A stretch of DNA of 64,000 bases, taken from Hordeum vulgare subsp. vulgare (Eukaryota > Streptophyta > Magnoliopsida > Poales > Poaceae). The stretch spans positions 141,884,744 through 141,948,743 of the forward strand of contig NC_058521.1 of the NCBI RefSeq assembly GCF_904849725.1, given 5' to 3'. Each line of letters opens with the position of its first letter. Positions within the stretch are counted from its first letter, which is position 1. Both the position numbers and the translations under genes were made by a program. Below the pieces are notes generated by a model, which saw nothing but the letters and a program-made list of their open reading frames with translations, searched no databases and was not told where the DNA came from. This document shows, piece after piece, positions 10,655-24,300 of the stretch.

Positions 10655-13600
10655 ATGTTCCTAGAGAAAATTAAGTTGAAAGATGATAGTAGCAATTATG
10701 CGGACTGAGTCCATAAACTGAGGATTGTCTTCATTGTTGCAAAAAAGGCTTATGTCCTTAATGCACCGCTCGGTGAACTACCCCAAGCGGCGTATGTAGA
10801 TGTTGCAAACATCTGACATACACGTTTTGATGACTACATGATAGTTCAGTGTGTCTTTCTTTACAGCTTAGAATTGAGGCTCCAAAATGTTTTAAACGTC
10901 ACGGAACATATGAGATGTTCCAAGAGCTGAAATTAGGATTCAGGCTCGTGCCTGTGTTGAGAGGTGTAAGACCTCTGACGGGATTCTTTGTTTCCAAAGT
11001 AAAGGAGAAAAACTCAATCGTTGAGTATGTGCTCAGATTGTTTGGGTGCTACAATTCCTTGAATCAAGTGGAGTTAATCTTCCAGATAAGATAGTGATTG
11101 ACATAGTTCTCCAAAGTCACTGCCACTAAGCTAACGAGCTTCGTGATGAACTATAGCATACCAGGATGGAGAAGATGATCCCTGAGCTATTTGTGATGTT
11201 TGACACCGCGAAGGTAGAAATCAAAAAGGAGCATCAAGTGTTGATGGTTAGTAAAACCACTAGTTTCAAGAAGGGAAACTTCGAGAACGATAAGTCAGTT
11301 GTCACTCCAATGAGGAAACCCAAGGTTGGACCCAAACCCGAGACTAAGTGCTTCTATGATGAGGGGAATGATCACTGAGGCGGAACTGCCCTAGACACTT
11401 GGTAGATAAGAAGGCGGGCAACATCAAGAGAAGTATATTAGATATACGTGTTATTGATGTGTACTTTACTTGTACTCCTAGTAGCAAGTGGGTATTAGAT
11501 ATCGGTTCAGTTGCTAACCATGCCTATTGGTGTGAAACGCATGAAGAAACTCCATGTTGATGGATCTTTAGACTCACTGGATTTTTTAATCACTTGAGAC
11601 ATGTGAACCATGCCTCACACACAAGATGACTGAAAGCCTCATTTTTTCAGTAAGATGAAACGGGCAAATGACTTATTGGAAGTAAGACATTTTGATCTAT
11701 GCAGTCCAATAAGTGTTGTAGCATGTAGTGGATAGCATTTTTCTCTAACTTTCACTAATTATTTGAGTAGATATGAGGATATTTACTTAATGAATTACAA
11801 GTCTGAAAATGCTTGAAAAGTTCAAGAAATTTCAGAGTGAAGTTGAGAGTTATTATAACAAGAAGATAAACTTTCTACAATGTGACCGTACAAGTGAATA
11901 TTTGAGTTACGAGTTTGGTATACATTTAAGACAGTGTGGAAATTGTTTCACAACTCATGCCACGTGGAACACCATAGTGTGATGGTGTGTCCTTACGTCG
12001 TGGTCGTGCCCTATTGGATATGGTGCGTACTATGATGTATCTTACCGATTTTCCACTATCGTTTTGGGGTTATGCATTAGAGACAACCGTTCAATTTAAA
12101 TAGGGCACCATCAATTTCCATTGATATAACACCGCATGAACTATGGTTTCGCAAGAAACCAAAGCTGTTGTTTCTTAAAGTTTGAAGTTGTGACGCTTAC
12201 GTGAAAAAGTTTCAACGTGATAAGCTCGAACCCAAAGCGGATAAATGCATCTTCATAGGATACCCAAAGGAAATAGTTGGGTATACCTCCTATCTCATAT
12301 GCAAAGGCAAAGTGTTTGTTACTAAAACGGGTTCTTTCTCTAGGAGGAGTTTCTCTCAAAAGAATTGAATGGGAGGATGGTGGAACTTGATGAGGTTATT
12401 GAACCGTCACTTCAACCAGTGAGTACAGGGCGTAGGAAGATGTTCTTGTGGCGCCTACACCAGTTGAAGAGGAAGCTAATAATGGTGATCATAAGGCTTC
12501 AGATCAAGTTACTACAAACCTCGTAGGTGGATAATGACACGTACTACTCTAGAATGGTACGGTAATCATGTCTTGAAGGTCATGTTGCTGGTCAATAATG
12601 AACCTACGAGCTATGGAGAAGCGATGGTGGACCCGGATTCCGATGAATGGCCAAAGGGCGTGAAATTCGAGATAGGATCCATGTATGAAAACAAAGTATA
12701 GACTTTGGAAGAATTACTTGATGGTCATAAGGTTGTTAGGTACGGATGGATCTTTAAACAGAAGACGAACAATAATGGTAAATGCCACCATTAAGAAAGC
12801 TCGACTTGTCGCAAAGATGTTTCTGACAAGTTCAAGGAGTTGACTATAATGAGACTTTCTCGCCCATAGTGATGCTAAAGTCTGCTGGAATTATGTTAGA
12901 AGTTGCTGCATTTTTGATTAGGAAATATGGCAGATGGATGTCAAAACATTGTTTTCTTGACGGTTTCCTTGAGGAAAGGTTGTATGTGATACAACCATAA
13001 GGTTTTATCGATCCTAAGGATGCTAGCAAGTATGCAAGCTCCAGCGATCCTTCCATGAACTGGAGCAAGCATCTCGGAGTTTGAATATATGCTTTGATGA
13101 GATGATCAAGGTTATTGGGTTTATACAAGGTTTATGAGAAACTTGTATTTCCAAGAAAGTGAGTGGGAGAACTACAGAATTTTTTATGAAAATATGTGGT
13201 TGACATATTGTTGATCTGAAATGATGTAGGATTTCTGTAAAATCATATAGGGTTGTTTGAAAAGTGTTTTTCAAAGGAAACCCAGGATTGAGCTACTTGA
13301 ACATTGAGCATCAAGATCTGCAGAGATAGATACCATGGCAAGATTTTGAAGGAGTTCAAAATGGATCAGTCAAAGAAGGAGTTATTGACTATATTGTAAG
13401 GTGTGAATTTGAGTAAGACTCAAAGCCCGACCGCAGCAGAAGAAAGAGAAAGGACGAAGGTCGTCCCCTATGCCTTAGCTGTATGCTCTATAATATGCCA
13501 TGCTGTGTTCCGCACCTAATGTGTGCCTTGCCATGAGTTTGTCCACGGGTACAAAGAGTGATCCATGAATGAATCACTGAACAACAGTCAAAGTTATCCT

Positions 13601-13890
13601 TAGTAACTAGTAGACTGAGGAATTTTTCTCGATTATGGAGGTGGTAAAAGAGTTTGTCATAAAGGGTTACGTCGATGGAAGCTTTGACACTAATCCGGAT
13701 GACTCTCAGTAGTAAACCGGATTCTTATAGTGGAGCAGTCATTTGGAATAGTTCCAAATGGAGCATGGTAGCAAGATCTATAGAATGACATAGAGATTTG
13801 TAAAGCACACACGGATCTGAAAGGTTCAGGCCTGTTGACTAGAACCTCTCTCACAAGCAAAACATGATAAACCCCACAACTTATTGGGTG
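10655..13890 (+). pseudogene. Degenerate Copia gag-pol
   Basis: Fragments in several frames follow the order of the intact Angela polyprotein. The Gag start is 'MFLEKIKLKDDSSNYAD' (10655 on) and is soon broken by a stop. Gag pieces lie at 10849-11094 and 11166-11378 (the latter with the basic linker and a ruined zinc knuckle). Pre-integrase and integrase-like text runs from 11530 to 12170, reverse-transcriptase-like text from about 12600 to 13300, and RNase-H-like text from 13640 to 13850. Stops, frame changes and substitutions are spread throughout, so it cannot encode a working protein. The similarity was judged by reading translated fragments beside the Angela copy at 42105-45917. Confidence 0.8.
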
Positions 13891-13930
13891 TGAATCACAT
13901 AGTGATGTGAACTAGATTATTGACTCTAGT

Positions 13931-13942
13931 GCAAGTGGGAGA
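13931..13942 (+). other. Polypurine tract of the plus-strand Copia
   Basis: The string gcaagtgggaga immediately precedes the 3' LTR. The same tract (reverse complement) flanks the Angela 3' LTR at 41987-42000 and the outer Copia 3' LTR at 56223-56236. Confidence 0.8.
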
Positions 13943-13943
13943 C

Positions 13944-15692
13944 TATTGGAAATATGCCCTAGAGGCAATAACAAATAAGTTATTATTATATTTTATTGTT
14001 CATGATAATCGTTCATTATCCATGCTAAAATTGTACTGATTGGAAACTCGAATTGATGTGTGGATACATAGACAACAAACTGTCCCTAGTAAGCCTTTAT
14101 TGGACTAGCTCGTTGATCAAAGAAGGTCAAGGTTTCCTGGCCATAGACAAGAGTTGTCACTTGATAACGGGATCACATCATTAGGAGAATGATGTGATGG
14201 ACAAGACGCAAACTATGAATGTAGCATGTGATCGTGTGAGTTTATTGCTATTGTTTTCTGCATGTCAAGTATATGTTCCTATGACCATGAGATCATGTAA
14301 CTCACTAACACTGGAAGAATACCTTGTGTGTATCGAACGTCGCAATGTAACTAGGTGACTATAAAAGTCTACAGGTGTCTCTAAAGGTGTCCGTTGGGTT
14401 AGCATGGATCAAGAATAGGATTTGACACTCCGTGTGACGAAGAGGTATCTCAGGGCCCACTCGGTAATACAACATCACAACAAGCCTTGCAAGCAATGTG
14501 ACCAAAGAGTTAGTCATGTGATTTCATTTTACGGAACGAGTAAAGAGACTTGCTAGTATCGAGATTGAACAAGGTATAGAGATACCGATGATCGAATCTC
14601 GGGCAAGTAACGTACCGAAGGACAAAGGGAATAATATACGTGATTAACTGAATCCTTGACATAGAGGTTCAACCGATAAGGATCTTCGTAGAATATGTAG
14701 GAGCCAATATGGATATCCATGTCTCGTGTTATTGACCGGAGCGTGCCTCAGGCCATGTCTACATAGTTCTCGAACCCGCACGGTCTGCACAATTAAGGTT
14801 CGGTGACGTTTCGGTAGAGTTGAATTAAGTATGTTGGCGACTGAATGTTGTTCGGAGTCCCGGATGAGATCTCAGACATCACGAGGAGTTTCAGAATGGT
14901 CCGCAGACGAAGATTGATATATAGGAAAGTGGTATTTGGATTCTGGAAAGATTTTGGGCATTACCCGTAAAGTATCGGGAATGGCGAATGAGTTCCGGGG
15001 TTCATCGGGAGTGTCACCCACCCGGAGGAGAACCACATAGGCCTAGAGGTGGCGCATCAGCCCCTAGTGGGATTGGCAGCCAGCCCCATGGGCCTATGGT
15101 CCAAATAGGAGTGAAGGGGGAGGACTCCTCCTCTTCTTGGGCACGGCCGGCCAACCCTAGGGGAGATCCTAGGGCGCCACCTTCCCCATCCCCCCTATAT
15201 ATAGCGGAGGGGAGAGAGGGCAGCAACACCTCAATCTAAAGCGCAGCCACCTCTCCCTCCCTCTAGTTCATTCCACCTTTAGTTTGGTTCGACAGTGCAT
15301 GGCGAACCGTGCCGGATCAACTCCGCCACCATTGCCACCATGCCGTTAGGTTGTCGGAGAACTCAACTACCTCTCCGCTCCTTCTTGCTGGATCAAGAAG
15401 GCAGAGATCATCATCGAGCTGTACGTGTGCTGAACGCGGAGGTGTCGTCCGTTCTGCACTAGATCGAGACGGATCGTGATGGCATCGCGGGACGGATCAT
15501 GACGAAATTGCGGGACGGATCGTGATTGGATCACGAAGACGTTCGACTACATTAACCACGTTATATACGTTTCCACTTAGCGATCTACAAGGGTATGTAG
15601 ATGCACTTCCCCCTCTCATAGATGTTAATCTCCATAGATTGATCTTAGTGAGCGTAGGAAATTTTTTGCTTCCCATGCGACGTTCCCCAACA
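13944..15692 (+). mobile_element. 3' LTR of the plus-strand Copia
   Basis: It starts tattggaaatatgccctaga (the TG has decayed to TA) and ends 'cgttccccaaca'. It is 1749 bp, of Angela/BARE/WIS type. It contains a TATA-like 'ccctatatatagcgg' near 15191. No target duplication can be checked because the left end of the element is lost. Confidence 0.87.
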
Positions 15693-17184
15693 TGTCACAC
15701 CACCTCCGATACAACAACAACAAGCTAAATATGACACCTCCGCCAGCGCCACCGTGCATCACCTGCCGGTAGGAAGCATGACCTGACGTCTCCGTATAAG
15801 ACGTCGTGCATAGCATCCAAGAGTGCCTTCACCTGCTGGTGACAAGCACTGCCCGACAACTTTGACACAGGCACATGTGTTACCTGCGGAGCCGAATCAA
15901 ACCCGATATGATGGTGGAGGGTATGTCTCATACCGCCACCAACCTCAGAAAGACCATCACCACCTCGAGATCCAGACTCCGAGTCACCCACACGACCCCG
16001 ACGTCTGCCGCCATTGATGAAGAGGGGCCGCCGAACAAATAGCCAACTCGTGTGGTACCATCACACGACGCCACTGCGAGCAAGAATGCGGCCAGAGCGC
16101 CACCATCGGATGGGCTGTAGGCTATTGTGCTGCCATGCAACAATAAGAATCTACAACCATCGCCTCCCCGCCGCAAGTTGGTGCAGATCCCGTTCCAAAG
16201 GCCCGCCGACCCGAAGAAAACAAGGCCGCCACGACCTCGGAACTGCCACCCCGGTCCCTTCAACCGGAGCATACTCTAGAAATGATGCCCTCAAGAGGGG
16301 ACTCGGACGCAGAAGCATCGCCATCGCTCGATCTCAAAGAGATCAGGGGTTTCCCCCGGAGTTGTCGCGACCACTAGATCGGGCCTTGCCTATCCAGATC
16401 GCCGCCGGACAAGATCAACGCAAAGGACACACGACCACCGGAGGCCGCCGCCGCCATCATAGCTGATCATGCAACCGGATTGGCCGGAGGCCGCCGCCGC
16501 CATCATAGCTGATCATGCAGCTGGATTGGCCACCATCCGCGTGCGTGTGCCCGTGCGCGATCACCACGCCTCCTCCATGGATAGGGGCAGATCCCATCCG
16601 TGAAGAAAAAGGTTGCGATGAAGCACATGGGCGCACAGCCGCGACCACTGCCCCTCCCACCACCACCGGGCCTAGCGACGCGGGCAGAGGAGCGTTGCGT
16701 CGTCCACCCGTCGCTCGAGCCTCCCACCCGAGGAGAGCCACACTAGGGCACCAGGGACCCCGCCGGCGCCGGATCTGCACGGGGTTAGCCCGGCCAAGTC
16801 CACAGAACAGCGACGAGGGGAAGGAAGGGTGCGAGGGGGACCTAGTTGGAGTAGATCTCACCGCCGCCCGAGTCGCCCTGGGAGGTGGGTGACGCGGGGG
16901 CCTCCCTCGGTGCTGATGGTTTGAGTGAAATCTTTGGATTTAGTTATTACTTTAGAAATTCACATTTTCCTTATTTTCATCGATAAAAGCAAGATGTTAC
17001 AACGATGCCTTCAACTAGGTAACAACGTAAATACGCTATCGCCGTCCGTCATGGGGAAATCAGTGTGGTTTTCATCATCGACCGCACCTTCCCGAACCCC
17101 ACATCCGGAAAGATCTCCACCAGCCGCAAGGCCACCGCGGCCACCATCATCCAAAGTCGTCGCCCTAGCTTCCGATCCAGCACC
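15693..17184. other. GC-rich unassigned stretch, no supported gene
   Basis: A region rich in ccgccg/gccacc motifs, sharply different from its AT-rich neighbours. Open frames on both strands (for example 16014-16466 and 16515-16892) are proline/arginine-rich with no recognisable domain, as expected from base composition alone. The tail (16920-17184) returns to mixed composition. It could be the leader of an unidentified transposon or captured genic sequence; I cannot tell. Confidence 0.5.
16440..16531 (+). repeat. 46-bp tandem duplication
   Basis: Two copies (16440-16485 and 16486-16531) of a unit beginning ggaggccgccgccgccatca and ending ggattggcc. They differ at about two positions. Confidence 0.9.
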
Positions 17185-18005
17185 TGTTAGCGTGTGCGTA
17201 TGGTGTATCCCATAGGTTATAACATTGCCATGTAATACTCATAGATTATAGGATCTAACAAATGCCCCAAGCCTACGTGCCTACGATTGAGGGCGTGCAT
17301 TGTATGTAGTCGGGTTCTTCTCAACAATATCAATACATGAGACAACTCTTCAACTTGGTATGAGATATCCAAGCTCTTGGCCATGGCTGACGACCACGGC
17401 TCTTCCTCCTCAATGAGCTCTCTCTTCTCCGTGAATTGGGCCGGCTGCCCGAACACGCCCAAGTCTACCTTAGGCTTTTGTTTTTTTTTTGAGCAAAATT
17501 GGTCTAATGGTCCTCTAGCCTATCGTGTCCGGCTCAAGCGCGGAAGTTGAATATCAAGGTGTTGCTAATTGTGTTGCCGTATCATGTTGAGTTCACCAAT
17601 TGTTACATAAGCTACGACGGCCACCCACTAGAGCAACCATTGTGTACTGCAACAATGTTTTTACCACTTACCTCGCCTTCAACCCGGTCCAACATCAACG
17701 TACGAAGCATATTGAGATTGATCTTCATTTTGTACGGGATCATGTGGCACTTGGTGAAGCTCGTATTCTTCGCGTTCCATCCAACTCATAATTTGCGGAT
17801 TTGTTCATCAAAGGTTTACCCTCTCATGTATTTTGTGAGTTTCATATGAGCTTGAACATCCTTTCAAACGGAGTTTCTGCTAAGGTGGGTGTTAGTGTGT
17901 ACATATGTTGTATTCCGCACGTCGTAAAGTTGCCATGTAATGCTAGATTATAGGAGTACGATCTAACAGATGGTCAGATGCCCCAGGCCTGCGTGCCTAC
18001 GAGAC
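17185..18005 (+). mobile_element. Short-LTR Copia deletion derivative
   Basis: Two related segments starting tgttag lie at 17185-17352 and 17890 to about 18005. They share 'ccatgtaat', 'attatagga', 'gatctaaca' and 'gcctacgtgcctacg', so they look like LTRs. The first is followed by 'ttggtatgagat' (17355-17366), a decayed initiator-tRNA-Met primer site, and a Gag start codon at 17383. The body then jumps to RNase H. Almost all of gag-pol is deleted, leaving about 540 bp between the LTRs. The second LTR loses similarity after about 18005, so its end is uncertain. Confidence 0.7.
17540..17848 (+). pseudogene. Copia RNase H fragment
   Basis: Translated fragments read AEVEYQGVAN and then, in the next frame, TRATIVYCNNVFTTYLAFNP, TKHIEIDLHFVRD and FADLFIKGLPSHV. 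This is the C-terminal RNase H part of a Copia polyprotein, where the family normally has 'YCDN' with a catalytic aspartate; here that residue is asparagine (YCNN). Frame changes near 17595 and 17790 break it. It lies between the two short LTRs of the deletion derivative and is not functional. Confidence 0.8.
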
Positions 18006-18398
18006 AGTTTTTCACTTTTTCAACTCCCCAGAGTGTTGCCAGCAGTGATCCCGTGATCCGTAGACCCTTACTTAAATTACTGATGTAAAAGACTGTTGCC
18101 AGCAGTGCAGTCGTGTAGCAGCTAGTGTGCGTAGTACAACCGAGATCGATCCATGTATGAAACGACAAAGACCGACAATCATAGTACAGCTAGTACTGTC
18201 ATATAATTAATCATCAAATAAGCTACGACTACTATACTCCAGTGATTAAGTAGCACTTCAAATTAAGGAGGGACTGCCAGTACAGATTTGCTATAGCTGG
18301 CATACAAGTACTACAAATCAAGCATAACAACTAGCCGGATGGAGCGCCCGTGCCTGGCCTCAAAGGTACTTTACTAACTTGTGGCACAAAATGAAATT
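18006..18398. other. 3' flank of the R3H-domain gene
   Basis: AT-rich, low-copy-looking sequence between the mini-Copia and the stop codon of the minus-strand R3H gene. It probably includes the gene's 3' untranslated region, but no clear polyadenylation signal can be fixed by eye. 'gttgccagcagtg' occurs twice (18035, 18094). No other gene is seen. Confidence 0.55.
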
Positions 18399-21300
18399 TC
18401 AGTGGCACCCATTCTTCTTCATTGTCAGGAAGTCAACCAACGTGATACTCGGTGGAGCGTCCGTGCTCGATCTCGTCCTGATCGTCGTCGTCTTCCACAG
18501 CCTGTCCCCGCCGTGCTCTCTCACGGTGCTGCTCGTCGTCTCAGATGCCACATTGTAGAACTACAGGCGTACAAATTAACTTCTCATTTTAGATTGATTG
18601 ATGATAGTACAGATATGCCAGCCTTCAAAATCGGTCGACGCTACGTACATTGTAGCTTCGTATGCAAATTATGACGTGGCGATTAAGCAAAGTACCCTTC
18701 ATAATGGACAGGTTAAGTCTTGATTTTACACGGCTTTCGTCAGATGTTTTTAGTTACCTCGCACACGCCGTGTAGGAGCAGCCTCTGGAACGGGTCCTGG
18801 ACGTCCAGCGCAAGCAAGCCCGTGTCGTCCCTCGTGTCTTGGATGAAGGCCCTCACTCGTTCCTGCAAAAATTGAACCAGAGACACTTCAATGCTAACTT
18901 CTAAACAACCATGGAATCAACGCTGACATAGAAATAATATGCACATGGCTTCCAGTTGTTTCATATATATAGACATGGGCACATGGCTTCCAGTTATTCC
19001 ATATATATAGACATGGGCACATGGCTTCCACTTGGAGGTAACTAATGTAATTATTCCAGTTTGGTAACTACTGCAATTACTTTGGGTAACATTGCTGAAA
19101 GATTTCAGAGTTTCCAAAGGACACTAACTTATGTGTTGTATCGTCCCAAGCGTGTTCACGCACAGAGCTGAAAGTGCATTGTATATACTTGGTTCAGAAA
19201 AGGAAACAGAAGAAGCTACACATACTTCGTATATCCGAAGCAGGTCAGGTAGGAAGTTCCTCTTGATAACTTCTCTTGTCTGGCGATCAATACGGTGCCA
19301 AGCGTTCATCGCATTCGCCTCGTCTTCGTCCAAACGACTGTTCTTCCGATCCGTGCATGATTGTCTCACGTGAAATTGTAACAAGTTTGCCTAGACACCA
19401 TAAATTTTGCAAGTAATCAATAACCCACATCTTAGTAGTAGAGTAGAGTATAATCTATCTCTGCGCGCATGCATTTGTGCCTGGTATATACTGTATTCTA
19501 GTATATGGTGGCATACCTGAACATCCATGTCGATGGTCCTGAAGACATCCCATGCAGCAGCAGAACCTGTCATGCAGAATGCAGACAGGGGCAGCTCCTC
19601 ACCTACATAACATGCGCGCATGCACACGGTCGATCAGAATATACACTACATACTTCTACAAGCGAGCTGTGAGGTCGGCTAGTTTCACAGTGTTGGCCCA
19701 GATCCCTCCGACTCGTCGAGTACCTTCCGACCAGACGGATGTCACTGACCGAAGCTGACTTCCACACACGCAACTAGCCGATGCTTTTGACCAGAACGTC
19801 GTACGTCTCCGAAGCTAGCTAGACCAAGCAAGCAAGCACATAGGTTGATGGATTTCCACGTACACTACCGCATGCACATGCTTATCAATCCTGCCAGCGT
19901 ATTGCTCGATCGATGCCACAACTCGCCGAGAGACCCACACACGCGAGACGCCGAGTTGGATGGCTACAGGACCGTATTGGCCCTGCTATGGCTTTGTATT
20001 GATCTTCTTGGTACAAAGACTACACAGGGGTATACGTATATATATTGCTAAGCTAGGCCTACTGCAAACCGACTCAGTTTGCAATACTACTACTAATCCT
20101 ACTCGGTTTGCAATACTAACCAAATTAGGACACACGTGTACGTTTAGACTACAACTAGGTTAATTACTACATTCACCTCCTTAACCTTGTTGATATGTCT
20201 TCATTGCTTGCACTCCGACTTTCTTCCTCATCTCGATGAACTTCTGTCGACCGAGGGACTTGGTGAAAATATCGGCAAGCTTGTCCTTCGTATTCACGTG
20301 CAGAACTTCTATCATCCCTTCCTCAACGCACTCCCGGATATGATGGAACCGGGTATCTATGTGCTTGCTCCTTTCGTGATGAACCGGATTTTTGCACAAT
20401 GAGATTGCAGCTTGGTTGTCAATCTTTAATGACACCTTCTGCACCTCCCGCTTTGCAAGAATAGCTAGGAGTCTTCTCAGCCAAACTGCTTGACAAGCCG
20501 CCGTGCTTGCCGCTATGTATTCTGCCTCGCATGAAGACAGTGCCACCACCTTTTGCTTCTGAGAATTCCAGCTAATCGGACTCGGGCCAAGGTAGAAAAC
20601 CATGCCCGTTGTGCTCTTTCGGTCATCAACATCACCTGCCATGTCACTATCTGAATATCCACCAAGGATCAATCCTTCCTTTCCCTTTCTGTACGTGCAG
20701 CCAAGATTAATTATGCCTTTCACATAGCGTAGAATTTGATTGACCGCGCTCATGTGTTCGGTTGTCGGTTTCTCCATGAAACGACTCACGATCCCGACTG
20801 AATAAGCCAAGTCAGGTCGGGTATGCACCAAGTATCTTAGGCTGCCCACAACGCTTCGATACATTGTGGTGTCCACCGGCGGATTTGAGCTACGCTTGCT
20901 CAACTTGTGACGTTGGTCCATTGGAACTTGTGTTGCGTAGCAATCTGACATGCCACACTTGTCCAATAACTTGACCGCGTAAGCCGATTGACATAGGGAA
21001 ATCTCTCCGGAGCTTTGCTTCACTTCGATGCCCAAGTAATAGCTGAGTAATCCCAGATCACTCATGCTAAACTTGTTCTTCATTTGCGCCTTGAAACGTT
21101 CAATTTCTTGTACGCTATCTCCGGTGATAATCAGATCGTCGACATAAACTCCAACTAGCAGGTTTGACCCTTTGGAGTTCTTCGTATAGACTGCGTGCTC
21201 GAGGGGACATCTCTTGAACCCGAGCGAGACCAGACTTCGGTCTAACTTTGAGTTCCAAGCTCTTTGCGCTTGCTTTAACCCGTAAAGTGCCTTCTTGAGC

Positions 21301-24300
21301 TTGTAAACTTTTCCTTCTTCGCCTTTCTTCTCGTAGCCGAGGGGTTGTTCCACGTACACTTCTTCTGTGAGATCGCCGTTGAGGAAAGCGGATTTAACAT
21401 CCATATGATGAACCTTCCGATCCTCTTGTGCTGCCAAAGCTAGGAGCACTCTCACCGTCTCGATTCGAGCAACCGGTGCAAACACCTCATCATAGTCAAC
21501 TCCTTGACGTTGAACGTAGCCCTTTGCAACGAGTCTTGCCTTGTACTTCACAATGGCACCCTCCGTGTCCTTCTTTAACTTGTAAACCCACTTCAAACCT
21601 ATCGTCTTTTGGTTTGGAGGTCGGGTTACCAAAGTCCACGTGCCATTGCTCTCAATTGCCTTCATCTCCTCATCCATGGCGTGCGTCCAGCTAGGACTTT
21701 TTCTCGCCTCTATGAAGTTCGCCGGCTCCTCAACTCCGAACAGACATAGTCCGGAGTACTCGAGCGTAACTGGCTTTGTGTACTTGTAGACTTTCTTGAG
21801 GGTCTTGTAGCGACGAGGCCCTGAGGAGTCCGTTGTGGCTTGCGAAGGAGGCGACACAAATTGTGTCGGTGTTGATGCACTTGAGGAAGACGGCTGAGAC
21901 CTTGGTGTGTCATCGACATCCGTGTCGTCGGCGTAGTCGTGATGACCGTGACCATCATCTTGATTGTCGTCGTCACTATGCGCCTCGTTGTCGATGTTGT
22001 CGTCGAGATCTCCGCCTGTGTCGTGCGCGGCGTTGTCGCTATCTCCTTGCGACCTATGCGCGTCGTCGTCGGTGTCGGCACCATGATGATCACTACCATT
22101 GTGGTCACCTTGGTTGGGCGTCTTGCCAATCACCTGGACATCCTCCCTTGCATCATCATCAGTTGAAAATTCAACTGCAAATATGTTACTGTTTGGAGCA
22201 TCATCGGCTGCGGCGCTCCAATTCCACGCTTGGTTTTCTTCAAACACGACGTCGCTGAAATCCGTAGACGCTTGGTTTGTGGATCGTAGAAACGGTATGC
22301 CTTGGTGCCAGAACTGCTCTCGTATCCGATGAACACCATCTTGGTGCTACGATCGGCAAGCTTTGAGAGGTGCAGCTCCGCCGTCTTCACATGTGCCACG
22401 CACCCGAATGTCCGTAGATGAGACACATTCGGCTTACGTCCATAAATTGCTTCATACGGAGTCTTGCCGATCACCGCCTCTGTTGGAGCCCGGTTGAGAA
22501 GATAGACCGCCGTCGAGACAGCTTCTCCCCAAAAAGTCCCTGGCAGGTTCTTGCTCTTGAGTAAACTCCTTGCCATGTCAACGACGGTTCGATTGCGCCT
22601 TTCAACGACCCCATTCTGTTGCGGCGTGTAAGGTGCCGTGAGGAACCTCTTTATGCCAATCTTCTCGCAGTAGTCGTTGAACTCATTCGACGTAAACTCT
22701 CCGCCGCGATCTGTCCGTAGAGCGCGAACCTTCAGCTTGTGTTCCATCTCTGTTGCAGCCTTCAATTTCTTGAATGCTTCAAACGCCTCATCTTTAGATC
22801 GTAGGAGAATGACCCACATATATCTCGAGTAGTCGTCTACCACAAGGAAGAAATACTTCTTTCCAGCGTGAGTTGCCGGGGTGATAGGGCCACATAGATC
22901 ACCATGGAGCAGCTCGAGTGCATCACTTGCACGATAGGTAGACTGAGCAGGGAATGGCCTGCGGTGCTGTTTTCCAACCAAGCACCCGTCACATACTCGA
23001 TCAACATGGTCGATAACTGGCATCCCGGATACCATCTGCATCTTTGACATCTTCTTCAAGGCGTAGAAGTTAACGTGTCCAAATCTAGCATGCCATAACC
23101 ACGAATCATCATCACTCTTGGCAAGCCAACACTCCGGTTGAGATTGATCAAGGTTGAGGATATAGAGCCTATTCCGTGTGCGATTAACACGAGCTAGCAC
23201 GTTTCGGAGGTTGTCGAAGATCGTCATCACTCCGCTCTCTATATTCACCTTGCATCCATTCTCGTCAAGCTTCCCAATAGAGATGATGTTGTTGCGCAGC
23301 CGTGGGACGTAGTACACTCCGGTGAGTATGCGATGTTCGCCTGTGAGACCCTCAAAGAGGACAGATCCTTGCCCGCAAATCTCCACAGCTGAACCATCAC
23401 CGAACTTGACCGAGCCTTCAACATCGTATTCCAGCTCGAGGAATTTCTCCTTGCACCCCGTCATGTGGTTACTGGCACCCGTGTCGAGATACCACGACAC
23501 GTTCTGATCACCGGATAACTTTGGTGTCACTTTTTCCTCATGAAGTAGCACCTTCCGGCTTGGTTTTACAACCACCGTTTCAGCGAGATCACAAACTTCG
23601 GCCATCAGAAGACCTGGACCTTCGTCTTCCTGCTTTGCCAAATTTTCCTTGATCTCCCGCTTGTTAGGCTTTGAACAGTCCTTCGCAAAGTGACCCATCT
23701 TATTGCAGTTATAGCACTTGACCTCGGACAAGTCCAAGTTCCGTGGTTTCTGCTCTTTAGATTGGCCCGCCTTACCACGACCTTGTGGTTTGCCTTTTCC
23801 TTTGCCTTTTCCGGTTTGTCCATCGCCCTTCGTGTTGCTTGAGCCTTCGCCACCGTCACGCCTTCCTTTGCTACTTGGGGCCTCCCAATCTGTGCGCGAG
23901 TACATGAGTTGGTCACTACCTCCTCCTTTGCCTTTCCGACAGCCACGGGTATTCTCTTCCCATGTCCGCAATCGTCCGATCGCCTCCGTTATGGTCATGT
24001 CGTCGATGTCGTAAAGCTGCTCGAGCGTGCCGATGATGTACGTGAATTTATAAGTGACAGAACTGAAAAACTTCTCCACGATCTCGGTCTCATCGAGCTT
24101 TGCACCAAGCGCGCGGATCTCTCCCACCAAAGTAGTAAGACGCATGGCGTAGTCATTCACCGATTCAGTTTCCTCCATCTGCAACTTGTGAAATTGGCGC
24201 TTCAGCACTTGTGCTCGAGCCTTGGTGACGCGATCTTCTCCGATCCTCATCTCCTTGAGTGCGTTCCACGCCTCTCTTGCCGTCTCGAACTTCGCCAATG

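Larger units (their letters stand above)
8907..15692 (+). mobile_element. Old degenerate Angela/BARE-type Copia element, plus strand
   Basis: It comprises a 5' LTR remnant (8907-9386), a primer-binding site (9388-9399), a decayed gag-pol (10655-13890), a polypurine tract (13931-13942) and a 3' LTR (13944-15692). The left part of the 5' LTR was displaced by the minus-strand Copia insertion. The many stops and frame changes make it one of the oldest elements here. Confidence 0.85.

Noticed and set aside
16014..16466. 150-codon frame as a host gene
   Set aside because: Low-complexity Arg/His/Pro content, no splice logic, no recognisable motif, and equally long frames on the opposite strand.
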